25,541 nt of DNA from a virus, in the IMG/VR virus record IMGVR_UViG_3300045922_000134, positions 1 through 25,541 of that record; one strand, 5' to 3'. Shown here piece after piece: positions 8,892 through 17,058 of this stretch. Below the pieces are notes generated by a model that was given only the letters and a program-made list of their open reading frames with translations, did not search any database and was not told the DNA's origin. Made by a program: the position numbers and the translations under genes. How positions within the stretch are numbered: the first letter of the stretch is position 1; every line of letters starts with the position of its first letter.

Positions 8892-9289
8892 AGTGCGCCC
8901 TCATACACTGTCGCACGCGGCTTCATGTTGGAGAACAGGCGGCCAAGAGGGCGCGGGCTGTAGGCGCTCACCACGCGAAACTGACGGCGCCGAAACTCAT
9001 CGCACAAAAGCGACCACCAATCCCGGATTCGCCCGCCAGCCGCACTTCGCCAGCCAAGCCAGACATGCACCGTGTCAGCGTTCACAAACTGAAGGATCAC
9101 CCCGCCAACGGGCCGATCATCAATCCTGGCCTCAAGAAAGACCGAACGGCCCTCCATCACCGCATCAACCACATCGTCCGGACGCTGCTCCACCGCATCG
9201 TTGAACGACATCGCTTTCGCAATGGCCGACCTGTGGCGCTCAATCGCGCCAGCAAGGTCATTCGGCATGATCGTTGCCCAGTGCATCAC
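8888..9289 (-). CDS. Small protein, possibly GNAT-like (133 aa)
   Basis: A compact alpha/beta protein. Helical residues 10-45 are followed by VFLEARIDDRPVGGVILQF, TVHVWLGWRSAAGG, a helix and VVSAYSPRPLGRLFSNMKP. This strand-strand-helix order recalls the short GNAT-like proteins found in podovirus virion operons (T7 gp13 neighbourhood type), but no acetyl-CoA loop motif is certain, so the assignment is weak. The start is a tandem GTGATG in which the TGA of the preceding gene is embedded. GGGAG upstream fits the GTG better (about 7 nt). Confidence 0.72.
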   Translation of the reverse strand: MMHWATIMPNDLAGAIERHRSAIAKAMSFNDAVEQRPDDVVDAVMEGRSVFLEARIDDRPVGGVILQFVNADTVHVWLGWRSAAGGRIRDWWSLLCDEFRRRQFRVVSAYSPRPLGRLFSNMKPRATVYEGAL

Positions 9290-9480
9290 AGCACTTCTCC
9301 CGAAACCACTCCATTGTCATCTATCACAAGACGGAACCGCGTGCCATTCGGAGAACGCAGCACAAGGTCGCGTCCTTCCAGTTCAATGTCCCGGCTTTCG
9401 CTCCTCCGCATCATCTGGACAACATCGTCCTGGTCAACCGCCCTGCGGTCCCCGACAAAACGGCTTCTGTCAGCCATCAC
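9286..9480 (-). CDS. Small hypothetical protein (64 aa)
   Basis: Begins with GTGATG overlapping the stop of the gp10-like gene and ends overlapping the start of the 133-aa gene. GGAGG lies 6 nt before the GTG. The sequence has a charged helix (VDQDDVVQMMRRSES) and then a short beta-rich part with LVLRSPNGTRFRLVIDDNG. No family recognised. The tight overlaps on both sides and the good ribosome-binding site support a real gene. Confidence 0.72.
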   Translation of the reverse strand: MMADRSRFVGDRRAVDQDDVVQMMRRSESRDIELEGRDLVLRSPNGTRFRLVIDDNGVVSGEVL

Positions 9481-10967
9481 CGCAGCCCTCCCGGCCTTGT
9501 CTCAAGATGCATCTGTCCAAGTTCCCACCGATTTGCAGCCGCACCCGTCTCAAACCGGAGCGAGACCTGCCGGGCAGACAGCGACAGCATGATCCGCTCG
9601 GTTTCAGGTGAAAGGATGATCGGCCCGGTTGTCATCTGATTGCCTCTCGCGCTCATCCGGCTCTGGAGCGTGAGATTGAGAGGCCCGCCCTGCTGGGCGT
9701 CGATCCACATGCCGCTGATATGCTGCACCCGGTCGCCAGCCCCAAGTTCGACAGGCGAGGACTCGATATAGGCTGGAATCGGCTGCCCGTCCGCCGCGTC
9801 CCCAACCTCATGCTGCCACAATATGCCGTCCGGTGACGTAGCGTGCGGCAGGCTCACAAACCCCCGATCAATCCACGCCGTCCGGCTGATCTCGTGCGTG
9901 CTCCACACGCCGCGCGAATAGTCAAACGACACAGCCCGGTCCACTTCCTGCGAGTTCGCCGAGACGTAGAAAAACCAGACTTCCTGGAAAGCGCTATTGT
10001 TGGCAGCCAGAATCTTGTTGGCCTGCGAGCGGTTCAGGTCGCCAAACACATGGTCCTCGACCTCGCACTCAAGCCGGCGCACCCCGCGGTCATAAATCCA
10101 GAAAGCGTCCCGCCCCATCCAGAAGGCAAACTCGCCTTCCACTGCCACAGCCTTTGGCCCAATGGCGCCACAGGCCGATCCGATCCGGTCATAGCCATAG
10201 ACAAACTGCCGGCTGCTCGGAAACACCTCGAACACTTCCTCGGTGGTCCACAGAAGGATACGGCCCCTTGTGGGCCTGCCGCACAAAAGCCGCCCTGCCG
10301 CCCGAAGCGTGAAGCCTCCAGCCTTGTTGGTCGGCAGCGGCTCCCATGTATTGCGGTCCTCCTGATCGCTCCACCGGACCCGAAGCGGATTGTTGTCAGC
10401 GCCAAGCGCGAACAGGTGCCGCTCATCAGACACAAAGATCGCGCTCGCCCGCGGCGCATTGGCAATGGGAATCAGCCTTTCGTCTGTCCCATGCAGATAC
10501 TCATAGATGATTCCCTCGCTGGTGAAAGATGCCACCAGCATTTCGCCCCAATTGTCAGTGTGCCACAGGTCAGCAAAGAAGATGGCCGAGTCGGACGGCC
10601 TCGGAGTGCCATATTCCAGAAGCCCATAGGTGTCCCCACCATAGCCGCCGATGGTGCTTGCGGCGCCGGCTGGGAACGGATCGGGAGTAATGTCAAAAAA
10701 CTCCGCCCCATCGAACAGCGCCATACCCTCATTGGTGCCAAGCGACATGAGAGGGGCGCCAAAATTGAGCGGGCGCCATGCCCTGAGATCACGCACCACG
10801 CCACCAATGGGAAGCGTGCGGGTCGTTGCCCGGCGCCACCCGCCAATCTGCTGCGGGACGGTATCCCGAAAACGGACCATGTTTCCACGCACCCATCGCG
10901 GCTTTGACGCATAGTCGGTTGTCTGTGCGTAAATGCCGGGGGGAAAGCGGAGCGGAAGACGCGGCAT
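9477..10967 (-). CDS. P22 gp10-like packaged-DNA stabilisation / tail protein
   Basis: 496 aa, close to P22 gp10 (about 470 aa), the tail-hub protein added after gp4 that helps close the portal after packaging. It is beta-rich throughout with no coiled coil. The start LPLRFPPGIYAQTTDYASK and WVRGNMVRFRDTVPQQIGGW is the usual N-terminus of this family. Repeated strand motifs follow (YGLLEYGTP, FVSDERHLFALGAD, RVRWSDQED, WTTEEVFEVFPSS, FWMGRDAFWIYD), consistent with a beta-propeller. The position in a head-tail completion block fits. It lies 11 nt after the fibre gene and overlaps the next small gene by 4 nt. The assignment is by pattern and context. Confidence 0.85.
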   Translation of the reverse strand: MPRLPLRFPPGIYAQTTDYASKPRWVRGNMVRFRDTVPQQIGGWRRATTRTLPIGGVVRDLRAWRPLNFGAPLMSLGTNEGMALFDGAEFFDITPDPFPAGAASTIGGYGGDTYGLLEYGTPRPSDSAIFFADLWHTDNWGEMLVASFTSEGIIYEYLHGTDERLIPIANAPRASAIFVSDERHLFALGADNNPLRVRWSDQEDRNTWEPLPTNKAGGFTLRAAGRLLCGRPTRGRILLWTTEEVFEVFPSSRQFVYGYDRIGSACGAIGPKAVAVEGEFAFWMGRDAFWIYDRGVRRLECEVEDHVFGDLNRSQANKILAANNSAFQEVWFFYVSANSQEVDRAVSFDYSRGVWSTHEISRTAWIDRGFVSLPHATSPDGILWQHEVGDAADGQPIPAYIESSPVELGAGDRVQHISGMWIDAQQGGPLNLTLQSRMSARGNQMTTGPIILSPETERIMLSLSARQVSLRFETGAAANRWELGQMHLETRPGGLR

Positions 10968-10978
10968 TTCTGCCTCCG

Positions 10979-13423
10979 TCAGCTTGTGGTCACGGTGCGA
11001 ACCGTTCCATCGGATCGCCGGAACTTCAGGTCACCGCCCTCGATGAACAGGTTGATTGTGCCCGATGCCGGTGTGGGAACGTTCGCCGCCGCTGTCTCTC
11101 TGAGCGTGTAGAACCCGCGCCCGTCGAGCGAGAACCAGTCCGTTGCCGGATTTGCCGCAAACCCGCTGCCGCCGGGCGGCGACGCGGCAAGGATGACCCT
11201 GCCGCCAGTCGCGTTGCCCGTTCCAAGGCCGCCGCGCAGCCGAAGGTCTGCCCCGGCGCCGTTGGTTCCGACCCGGTTGGAAGCCGAGAATGTCAGTGCC
11301 AGCGGCGCATTGTCATCCGCCCCACCGCCGCCAATAATCTCGGTGATTCTCGAAAAAGTGGAGCCAATCACCATCTGGTTCGGCTTCATCGCCCGTGCAT
11401 AGGCGCCGAGCAGGATCGTGTCGTTGAGCGCGTCCGGAAGCGGCCCGAGAGCCGCGTCAGGCACATTGTCGGCAAAGGTAGTGGTTGTGTTGTCCGCAAT
11501 GATCGCGACCCGGAGAAGCTCGGACTCCTGATTGGCCCGCGTCCGGTAAATCCGCCTCGCCGTGCAGTTTCGCGGGCCGCTGTAGGTCGGGATGCCGGCA
11601 AGGTTCACGATGCCGTTGCCGGCAGTCACAACCACATTGGACGGAAGCGCCAGCGAGAGCGCACTCTCCACCCCGTCGATCACAAAGGTGACGCGGTAGC
11701 CGTAGGTTCCAGGCGCCAGTCCCGCCCCGGTTGCAGGCGTCGCAGTCATCCCGGTAGAGTCCGGAATAACCCCGTCGGTATAGGCCCCGAGCCATGTATT
11801 GCGGCTGCCGTGGTGCTGTTCGTGGCACGAGTAGAACCCGGCGAAAAGGTTGAGGGTGCCTGCGTTTAGGGAATAGCCGCAGCGATAGCCAAGCGAGACG
11901 TTTGAGTTGGCGGTGCGATGATACCAGCCGGACGCACGGCCAAGAGCCGTGTTGAACGCCCCCGTGGTCAGATGCCCAAGCGAGTAGGTGCCGATGCCTG
12001 TATTGCCGCCAGAGCCGGTATAGGCACCGTTGACCCCATATCCAGCCCACCGTCCAACAAATGTCGTGTCCCCCGCCGTGCCGCCGGACTGGTTGAACCC
12101 GGCGCCCTCACCAACAAGCACCATGTGCGTCTGCGTGGTGACATTGCGCCCCGCATCATGTCCCACTGCCACGCCGTTTCCGGTGGTGAGCGAATCGAAG
12201 GCGCCGAACCCGACACCGACAGTGACAGACGATGCAATGGTTGAAGGCCCGCCAAACAGAAAGCCGGACGTGTTGGACACCGACCTCTTGAGCGGAATTG
12301 CGTCGAGGATTTCCTGGATGGTGCCAGGCGCCGTGCTTTCAAGGACGCTTGGGGCCAGAAGCCGCCGGTTGAACACCGATACCGGATCGCCATTAGTGTA
12401 GGCCGCCAGCGCAGTGGGGTCGGTGAAGTCCATCGTCACCACCGCACCAATGCCGCTGCCTCCATCCTCTGGCACCACAATCTCGCGCACCGTGTTCCAC
12501 GAGCCGGCGTCGTTCACAAACAGGCTTGCAACGAGAGTCGCCCCGGTCCCCGAACTGTCGTTCGCCTCATAGATGTCGAACCGGAACCGCGTGCCAAAGT
12601 CCTTCCAGAAAACATCCCCCATTGCGTAAAACTTCGCCGGGTCGCCCCCGGTGATCCTGAGCATCCGGATGCGGTCCATGACCGCGCGTTCGGCTGCGTT
12701 GGCCGACGCCTGGTTCACGAAAATGCCGGTCGTGCCAGCGTTCTGGTTGTAACTCTGGATCACCGAGATCACCGCCGATGTGAAGGAGGGGAGCGTGAAG
12801 ATATTGTTCTGCGGCGCAAGCAGCATGTTTGCCGGCGTGCCCGAATAAATCCCCCACCGCTCTGTGTCATCGGCCCCGAAATCCACCCCGAGGATGCCGG
12901 TGATGCCGGAACCTCCCACTTCGATCAGGTCGAAGTAGCGCGTCCCGAACCAGCCCGTGCTGTCCAGAAAGGTCGGATAGGACACAAGGCTGGCAACAAC
13001 AGCATCGTCAGACACGCGCCTGATCTCGATGTAGAAGCGCACAACGTCCTGGACCAGATCGTCCCGGTAGAAGAACCGGACATAATAGTCCTCATCCGGA
13101 TCGGTGCCATTGAGAAGCAGCGCCGTGATGCGGGATGCCTCTGGCGGAGTCGGCACCGCAAAAATGTCCGGCGGCGTGCCGCTGATGACCGCGTTGGTGA
13201 GCGTGTCGATATTGGCGTCCACAATGCCAAATCTGGACTCAACGTTTCCTTGCGTGGTTCCAACCAGCGTTGCCCCGGTTGGCGCCGCAAGCGCCGCCCT
13301 GTCGCCAACGATGGCGGCGTCGATGGCCGTAAAGTTGGTGTTGAGCTTGTTGCCCCATGTCGATGCACTGCCGCCGATCTCCGGCAGGATGAGCGAGAGT
13401 CCGGGGGTCGTTCCGTCTGGCAT
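10979..13423 (-). CDS. Tail fibre protein with YadA-like repeats
   Basis: 814 aa. The N-terminus has LSLILPEIGGSASTWGNKLN and TNFTAIDAAI, a widespread tail-fibre N-terminal motif that mounts the fibre on the virion. Residues about 70-390 are beta-rich. Residues about 395-550 carry irregular repeats of the form G-x-G-x-x-A/S-x-G (GVGFGAF, NTGIGTYSLG, NTALGRASG, SNVSLGYRCG), similar to trimeric YadA head-type beta-roll repeats. Residues about 560-650 look like an Ig/FnIII-type domain (APGTYGYRVTFVIDGVES to ARRIYRT). The tip ends with GTINLFIEGGDLKFRRSDG. It has no S74 chaperone of its own. GGTAGGATAGG before the ATG overlaps the preceding stop. Probably the receptor-binding fibre; its ligand is unknown. 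Confidence 0.87.
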   Translation of the reverse strand: MPDGTTPGLSLILPEIGGSASTWGNKLNTNFTAIDAAIVGDRAALAAPTGATLVGTTQGNVESRFGIVDANIDTLTNAVISGTPPDIFAVPTPPEASRITALLLNGTDPDEDYYVRFFYRDDLVQDVVRFYIEIRRVSDDAVVASLVSYPTFLDSTGWFGTRYFDLIEVGGSGITGILGVDFGADDTERWGIYSGTPANMLLAPQNNIFTLPSFTSAVISVIQSYNQNAGTTGIFVNQASANAAERAVMDRIRMLRITGGDPAKFYAMGDVFWKDFGTRFRFDIYEANDSSGTGATLVASLFVNDAGSWNTVREIVVPEDGGSGIGAVVTMDFTDPTALAAYTNGDPVSVFNRRLLAPSVLESTAPGTIQEILDAIPLKRSVSNTSGFLFGGPSTIASSVTVGVGFGAFDSLTTGNGVAVGHDAGRNVTTQTHMVLVGEGAGFNQSGGTAGDTTFVGRWAGYGVNGAYTGSGGNTGIGTYSLGHLTTGAFNTALGRASGWYHRTANSNVSLGYRCGYSLNAGTLNLFAGFYSCHEQHHGSRNTWLGAYTDGVIPDSTGMTATPATGAGLAPGTYGYRVTFVIDGVESALSLALPSNVVVTAGNGIVNLAGIPTYSGPRNCTARRIYRTRANQESELLRVAIIADNTTTTFADNVPDAALGPLPDALNDTILLGAYARAMKPNQMVIGSTFSRITEIIGGGGADDNAPLALTFSASNRVGTNGAGADLRLRGGLGTGNATGGRVILAASPPGGSGFAANPATDWFSLDGRGFYTLRETAAANVPTPASGTINLFIEGGDLKFRRSDGTVRTVTTS

Positions 13424-13427
13424 GGTC

Positions 13428-13667
13428 CTATCCTACCAAAACTGACTGGTTCGTTCTCGGCTGCACCTTCCACCACCGGAAGCCAGCAATGGGCAAGCCA
13501 TAGAAACCGGGCGGGGTCGTTGCACTGAGCGCTCCGCCGGTTCCGGCCATGACATGCAGCCCATTCGCAGGCGCAATCGTGACTCCTTCAGAGAAAGGCT
13601 CCCATTGCGGCAGGAATTGCGGCAGGCCGTTTTGCCAATGGCTGACAAACTGTGGAGTGTCACTCAC
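13428..13667 (-). CDS. Small hypothetical protein preceding the tail fibre (79 aa)
   Basis: A GTG start at 13667 overlaps the upstream stop (GTGA), with GGAGG 7 nt before it. Aromatic- and Pro-rich N-terminus (FVSHWQNGLPQFLPQWEPF), then Gly/Ala-rich strands and GFRWWKVQPRTNQ at the end. No membrane segment. Unknown family. Its place directly before the fibre suggests a fibre-associated or collar component, which is inference. The competing frame at 13433-13663 has no coupled start and is rejected. Confidence 0.7.
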   Translation of the reverse strand: MSDTPQFVSHWQNGLPQFLPQWEPFSEGVTIAPANGLHVMAGTGGALSATTPPGFYGLPIAGFRWWKVQPRTNQSVLVG

Positions 13668-14011
13668 TCTCTGCCCTCCGACCTGCGGCGGATGAGAATA
13701 TCCTCTACCCGCTGCACCGCTCCATACACTTTCAAAAGGTCGGTTGCCATGTGGTTCAGCGTGGTTTCCGCCTCCGCCATCTGGATTTCGATGTGGTGCA
13801 CCCGGTTCCGGAAGTCATCCATTTCATCACGCCCGCCCATGTCGAGCACGGCCCGCTTGAGTGACGTAATCTCGGCGGACATGGTGGCAATCGCGCTGTC
13901 CGTTTTGGCGCGCCACTCCTGCGCCCGCCATGCAGCCGCACGAATGGCAATAATCACGGTCACTGTGATTGCCAGTGCCGGCAACACGACTTCCCATGCA
14001 GGATGTGGCAT
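13664..14011 (-). CDS. Membrane-anchored coiled-coil protein (115 aa)
   Basis: Residues about 7-28 (VVLPALAITVTVIIAIRAAAW) form one clear transmembrane segment. The rest is a charged heptad-like helix (AKTDSAIATMSAEITSLKRAV through LKVYGAVQRVEDILIRRR). The N-terminal anchor plus a long coiled coil resembles both DUF2730-type phage proteins and inner-membrane spanins. No outer-membrane spanin partner with a lipobox was found, and the lysozyme lies 13 kb away, so a lysis role is open. Its stop overlaps the next start (TGA inside GTGAG). Confidence 0.75.
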   Translation of the reverse strand: MPHPAWEVVLPALAITVTVIIAIRAAAWRAQEWRAKTDSAIATMSAEITSLKRAVLDMGGRDEMDDFRNRVHHIEIQMAEAETTLNHMATDLLKVYGAVQRVEDILIRRRSEGRE

Positions 14012-14014
14012 GGA

Positions 14015-14695
14015 CTATCCCCATCCCTGATCAGCCAGATCCTGGTAATAAGTGTCGCCAGCGACCTGCCACAGCCCGGCATCCTGCCTTCTGGCATCCT
14101 CGGCCTGGATCATGGCATCGCGCGCAACGCTGAAAATCTCCGCCTGCCTCTGGGCCTCCTCATTGTCCTTGAGCCACGTCGCCGCGACAATCGACGCGGC
14201 CAGCGCACAGGTGGCCTGAAACTGCCGGTGGATGGTCATGTTCGTCTGGTTGACAGCGTTCTCAAGCACCGGGGGAGTCTCGGAGATATAGACGATCTCA
14301 AGCCGCGTCCCATTCTCGACGGGCGCGTCCAGAATGATGTCCGTATCCGTCCTGGCGTAAAGGCACACGCTGCGGCCCGGCGACATTGGCGAAGCGTCCT
14401 CCGACCGCGCGCGAACCTGCCACACTGTCGCCGCCGACAGACGCTCGCGGTTGGAGTCCGCATACACCGCTGTCACCGAACGAATCTGGCCGCAGTCTAT
14501 GGGAATGTTGACCGCCTTTCCCTCGAACGGGTCCGACAGGCGCGTGACCTCGCGCCAGAGCCATGGACGCTCTGACTCGATTTGCAGACAGGCAAGATGG
14601 ATTGCCTCATTGAGAGTAGCGTCCGGAACCCCCTCAGGTCCCGGACGCCACAGGTCGCGCCTGATCTTGTCCCTTGCGTCCTGCCAGGAGGGCAT
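14015..14695 (-). CDS. gp4-like head-completion adaptor protein
   Basis: 226 aa, a probable tail-accessory factor that docks under the portal after packaging (P22 gp4 role). The opening MPSWQDARDKIRRDLWRPG and then DATLNEAIHLACLQIESERPWLWRE gives the paired helices typical of these adaptors. A beta section follows (VNIPIDCGQIRSVTAVY, LYARTDTDIILDAP and LEIVYISETPP), and the end is helical (QFQATCALAASIVAATWLKD). P22 gp4 itself is shorter (about 166 aa), and I see no clear lysozyme-type active site. AGGAGG stands 6 nt before the ATG and overlaps the preceding stop codon. Location after the capsid fits. Confidence 0.75.
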   Translation of the reverse strand: MPSWQDARDKIRRDLWRPGPEGVPDATLNEAIHLACLQIESERPWLWREVTRLSDPFEGKAVNIPIDCGQIRSVTAVYADSNRERLSAATVWQVRARSEDASPMSPGRSVCLYARTDTDIILDAPVENGTRLEIVYISETPPVLENAVNQTNMTIHRQFQATCALAASIVAATWLKDNEEAQRQAEIFSVARDAMIQAEDARRQDAGLWQVAGDTYYQDLADQGWG

Positions 14696-14704
14696 GAAGC
14701 CCTC

Positions 14705-15109
14705 CTAGTTGGTCTGCGCCGAGATCGCCACCGAAACCGTTGCGGCAGCCGTAACGGCAGCGCCACCGACCAGGAGTTCGATGAAGTCCGTGGTCCTGAT
14801 CTCGATGGGGAAGATGTTGAGCGTCACCAGCGAGGCCGCGCCGGCTGTCGTTGTCGCGGTCATGTTGGTGTAAACCCCGCTGCGGTTCCGGACGATCCTG
14901 AGCGTGCAGGAAGCGCCGAGCGTGCCGCTGGTCTGAAGCCATGCGTTCATCACGGTCACATTCCTGGCCGGTGCAAACAGCCGGATATAGTCTCCGTTCG
15001 CAATGCCGGAGGTCGGGGTCACAAACGGCGGGTGCGGCAGATAGAACTGCCCCACATCGACATTCGGAACCAGGCTTGCCTTGCGAATGAATGTGAGAAT
15101 GTCAGCCAT
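14705..15109 (-). CDS. Possible capsid decoration or minor structural protein (134 aa)
   Basis: The ATG at 15109 (MADILTFIRKASLVPNVDVG) has AGGAGCAGGAA just upstream. A longer reading from 15154 would run into the capsid gene and has no comparable site. The product is beta-rich with a Thr/Ala/Gly-rich sandwich-like sequence (NVTVMNAWLQTSGTLG, CTLRIVRNRSG, FIELLVGGAAVTAAATVSVA) and no membrane segment. Directly downstream of the major capsid gene, this is the usual place for a head decoration protein. That role is inferred only from place and fold type. Confidence 0.72.
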   Translation of the reverse strand: MADILTFIRKASLVPNVDVGQFYLPHPPFVTPTSGIANGDYIRLFAPARNVTVMNAWLQTSGTLGASCTLRIVRNRSGVYTNMTATTTAGAASLVTLNIFPIEIRTTDFIELLVGGAAVTAAATVSVAISAQTN

Positions 15110-15119
15110 TTCCTGCTCC

Positions 15120-16199
15120 TTACGCGATCGGCGCCGCAGCGGTGTTGATGGCAATCGCAGCGTAGTCCGACTGCCCGGAGAATCTGGTGCGCTGCATCCC
15201 CCAAATCAGGGTCACTGCCAGACCATAATATTTGTCATAGTCCGTCAGCTTCTCGGTCATCCGCAGAACGCCCTTGTCGTTGGTGCCGCTGCCGTGGCCC
15301 GTAACCGCGGCCTGCGCCCCAAGAAACACGCCCGTGGCTGCCGGCACATCGTTGCCAGCGCCAGCAAGGAAGGTCGGAACGCGCGTCGACTCAAGAATGA
15401 TGACGTCGCGATAGACGGCCAGCGCCTCTTCCATGATCGGCGAGGAGCCGCCACCCTGGGTCACGGCCTTGTTGAGGTCGAACCAGCCCGCCGTTGCCGC
15501 GTCGGTGCGGAGCGCGCTGATCTGCCATGGGTGCAGGATGCACACATAAGCCTTCCGGCCATTGAAGTTGGCCTTCCGCATCATCGGCGTCGCCAGCTTG
15601 GCGATGTCGATGCACTTGTCGATGACCCGCGCGCTCATCGTGGAACCCGCAACCAGCGTGGAAAGCGAGGTCGCCGTGCCGCCGAACACCTGCCGGTCAG
15701 CCGCGAATGTGTTGATCGTGTTGCCGCCAAGTGCGCCGCTCGGGTGATACTTGCTTGCGCCGCCCGGCCCTTGCCCGCGCCCGGTCAGATATTCCATGAA
15801 CGTGGTGTCGAGATATTCCTCGCACCACTCCCGGACCTGTTCGCCAGCCTCTTCACGGACATTCACCATGGGGCGCTGTTCGGACAGGTTCAGTTCAACC
15901 TTGGTCGCCTTGCGCTTCTCGCCCAAGAGAAGATCGAAGTCCCGGAACTCGAGTCCTTCTTCCTTGCCTTCCAGCGTTTCGCTGTCCTGCACGCCCGTAT
16001 CGTCCGAAAGCAGCCGGATTGGAAACCGGATACGGTCGCCGCGAGACTTCTTGAGATCGTCGCGACGCTGCACGATTGACGTGGCGGCGGTGCCCATCAG
16101 CTTGCCGTAAAGCGTGGTCTTGACAGCATCGCGGTGGATAATCCGCGACCACAGCTTGACTGTCAGCGGATCGAGGGCGGAAAAAAAGGTGTTTGCCAT
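15120..16199 (-). CDS. Major capsid protein, N4-gp56 family (HK97 fold)
   Basis: 359 aa forming the icosahedral shell. Starts MANTFFSALDPLTVKLWSR, followed by YGKLMG and the DDLKKSRGDRIRFPI segment, typical of the N4-gp56 coat family. Later EYLDTTFMEYLTGRGQG, the E-loop/P-domain stretch GRKAYVCILHPWQISALR and VIILESTRVPTF also match. The end (YGLAVTLIWGMQRTRFSG) is the usual beta strand region. AGGAG sits 5 nt before the ATG. It is preceded by the largest gap in the late operon, consistent with separate control of a highly expressed gene. Confidence 0.92.
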   Translation of the reverse strand: MANTFFSALDPLTVKLWSRIIHRDAVKTTLYGKLMGTAATSIVQRRDDLKKSRGDRIRFPIRLLSDDTGVQDSETLEGKEEGLEFRDFDLLLGEKRKATKVELNLSEQRPMVNVREEAGEQVREWCEEYLDTTFMEYLTGRGQGPGGASKYHPSGALGGNTINTFAADRQVFGGTATSLSTLVAGSTMSARVIDKCIDIAKLATPMMRKANFNGRKAYVCILHPWQISALRTDAATAGWFDLNKAVTQGGGSSPIMEEALAVYRDVIILESTRVPTFLAGAGNDVPAATGVFLGAQAAVTGHGSGTNDKGVLRMTEKLTDYDKYYGLAVTLIWGMQRTRFSGQSDYAAIAINTAAAPIA

Positions 16200-16222
16200 G
16201 GTTGCTCCTGTTGCTGAAATCC

Positions 16223-16241
16223 GTCCGATGACGCTTCGGAC
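16223..16241 (-). promoter_or_regulatory. Potential 6-bp hairpin in the leader of the capsid gene
   Basis: GTCCGA and TCGGAC arms enclose a 7-nt loop 24-42 nt before the capsid ATG. No T-run follows, so it is not a standard terminator. It could affect leader stability. Confidence 0.3.
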
Positions 16242-16311
16242 AGCGATTTCCTGTTACGCAAGGAAGCGATTGCCCTTGACGCAGGGCCATGGCGTAATGG
16301 CGCATTTACCA

Positions 16312-16327
16312 CAGGCCGCGCGGCCTG
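16312..16327. repeat. Perfect 16-bp palindrome between the 88-aa gene and the capsid gene
   Basis: CAGGCCGCGCGGCCTG is self-complementary across all 16 positions and lies 10 nt after the stop of the upstream gene in the direction of transcription. As RNA it would form a GC-rich stem. On the minus strand it is preceded, not followed, by CTTTT, so it is a poor terminator. It may be an mRNA processing or stabilising structure, or a protein-binding site. Confidence 0.45.
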
Positions 16328-16336
16328 AAAAGTCCT

Positions 16337-16603
16337 CTATGCCGCGTGCGTAATCTCCACGTCACGCACTGTGTGCTGGAACAGTTCCGGGCGGACAAGC
16401 TGGCTGGCTCTTGCAAACTCCCCGCGTGCCCTGAGCGCTGCCAGCGCGCTTTCGCACATATGTTCGAGCGCCATGTCTCCCTCTCCTGCCGGGAGGTCGA
16501 TCATCACAAGCGAAAGAAGGCTTGCGGCCCGCAGCGTCTCATGGATCGCGCGCATGGTAGAGACTTCCGCGTTCTCGATTTGTGTCCGCATGGCGATCTG
16601 CAT
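16337..16603 (-). CDS. Small hypothetical helical protein before the capsid gene (88 aa)
   Basis: The ATG at 16603 follows GAGGTGAGCAAC, in which the stop of the preceding gene overlaps the ribosome-binding site. The longer frame up to 16741 lies inside that gene and is not used. The sequence is helical (MQIAMRTQIENAEVSTMRAI, LEHMCESALAALRARGEF) and ends RDVEITHAA. No family recognised. A head-assembly accessory role is possible from context. Confidence 0.65.
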   Translation of the reverse strand: MQIAMRTQIENAEVSTMRAIHETLRAASLLSLVMIDLPAGEGDMALEHMCESALAALRARGEFARASQLVRPELFQHTVRDVEITHAA

Positions 16604-16608
16604 GTTGC

Positions 16609-17058
16609 TCACCTCACTGCTGCCACAGGCTGCCACAGCATTTCCATGCTGCCGGCTGCGATCATCACAAGTTCCGATGGGTCCGGCACTTCCGAGAGGT
16701 TGATGGCCGGAACCTCGTCGATGCCGGCGATGATGGCCCACGCAAGAAGGGTTGTGCCCGCTGCCAGGGTCATGTTCTCCGGCGCGGCGATCAGCCTTGG
16801 CCTTCCCCGTCTCGGCGCTGACTCCACGTCCGGCGTGGAGGAGGCGCGGTAGAGCACCGGCACGATTGCGAAGGGAGGGGTGTCGGCTGCGTTCACGCCC
16901 CGCAACTGGTAGCGCTGGCGCATCAGCGCCACGGCACCGTGGACAGAATCCCGGAAATCCGGACGAAGCTGCCGCATTGCGTCGTCAACCTTGAGCAGAT
17001 GGATGTATGCATCATACCCTGAGTCGAGGATTTTGGGGTTGATCGTGAAGGCTGTCAT
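16609..17058 (-). CDS. Hypothetical protein between scaffold and capsid (149 aa)
   Basis: The ATG overlaps the stop of the scaffold candidate (ATGA), with GAGG 7 nt upstream. A helical N-terminus (DSGYDAYIHLLKVDDAMRQL) is followed by a Pro/Arg linker (YRASSTPDVESAPRRGRPR) and a hydrophobic Ala-rich segment (MTLAAGTTLLAWAIIAGIDE), then EVPDPSELVMIAAGSMEML. The hydrophobic part could be a weak membrane segment or a buried helix. Family unknown. The place in the head block suggests a minor head or assembly protein. Confidence 0.68.
   Translation of the reverse strand: MTAFTINPKILDSGYDAYIHLLKVDDAMRQLRPDFRDSVHGAVALMRQRYQLRGVNAADTPPFAIVPVLYRASSTPDVESAPRRGRPRLIAAPENMTLAAGTTLLAWAIIAGIDEVPAINLSEVPDPSELVMIAAGSMEMLWQPVAAVR

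Noticed and set aside
13433-13663. 76-codon frame competing with the 79-aa gene
   Set aside because: It lacks the overlap-coupled start and GGAGG site of the 79-aa frame, and its Arg/Ser/Cys-rich product looks like a shadow.
15110-15154. Longer start for the possible decoration protein
   Set aside because: It would overlap the capsid gene, whereas AGGAGCAGGAA directly precedes the ATG at 15109.
16276-16300. TTGACG and TAATGG as a plus-strand promoter before the capsid gene
   Set aside because: Spacer of only about 13 bp, and no plus-strand gene follows.
16604-16741. Longer start for the 88-aa gene
   Set aside because: The extension lies inside the preceding gene and encodes shadow-like sequence. 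The ATG at 16603 has a proper site.
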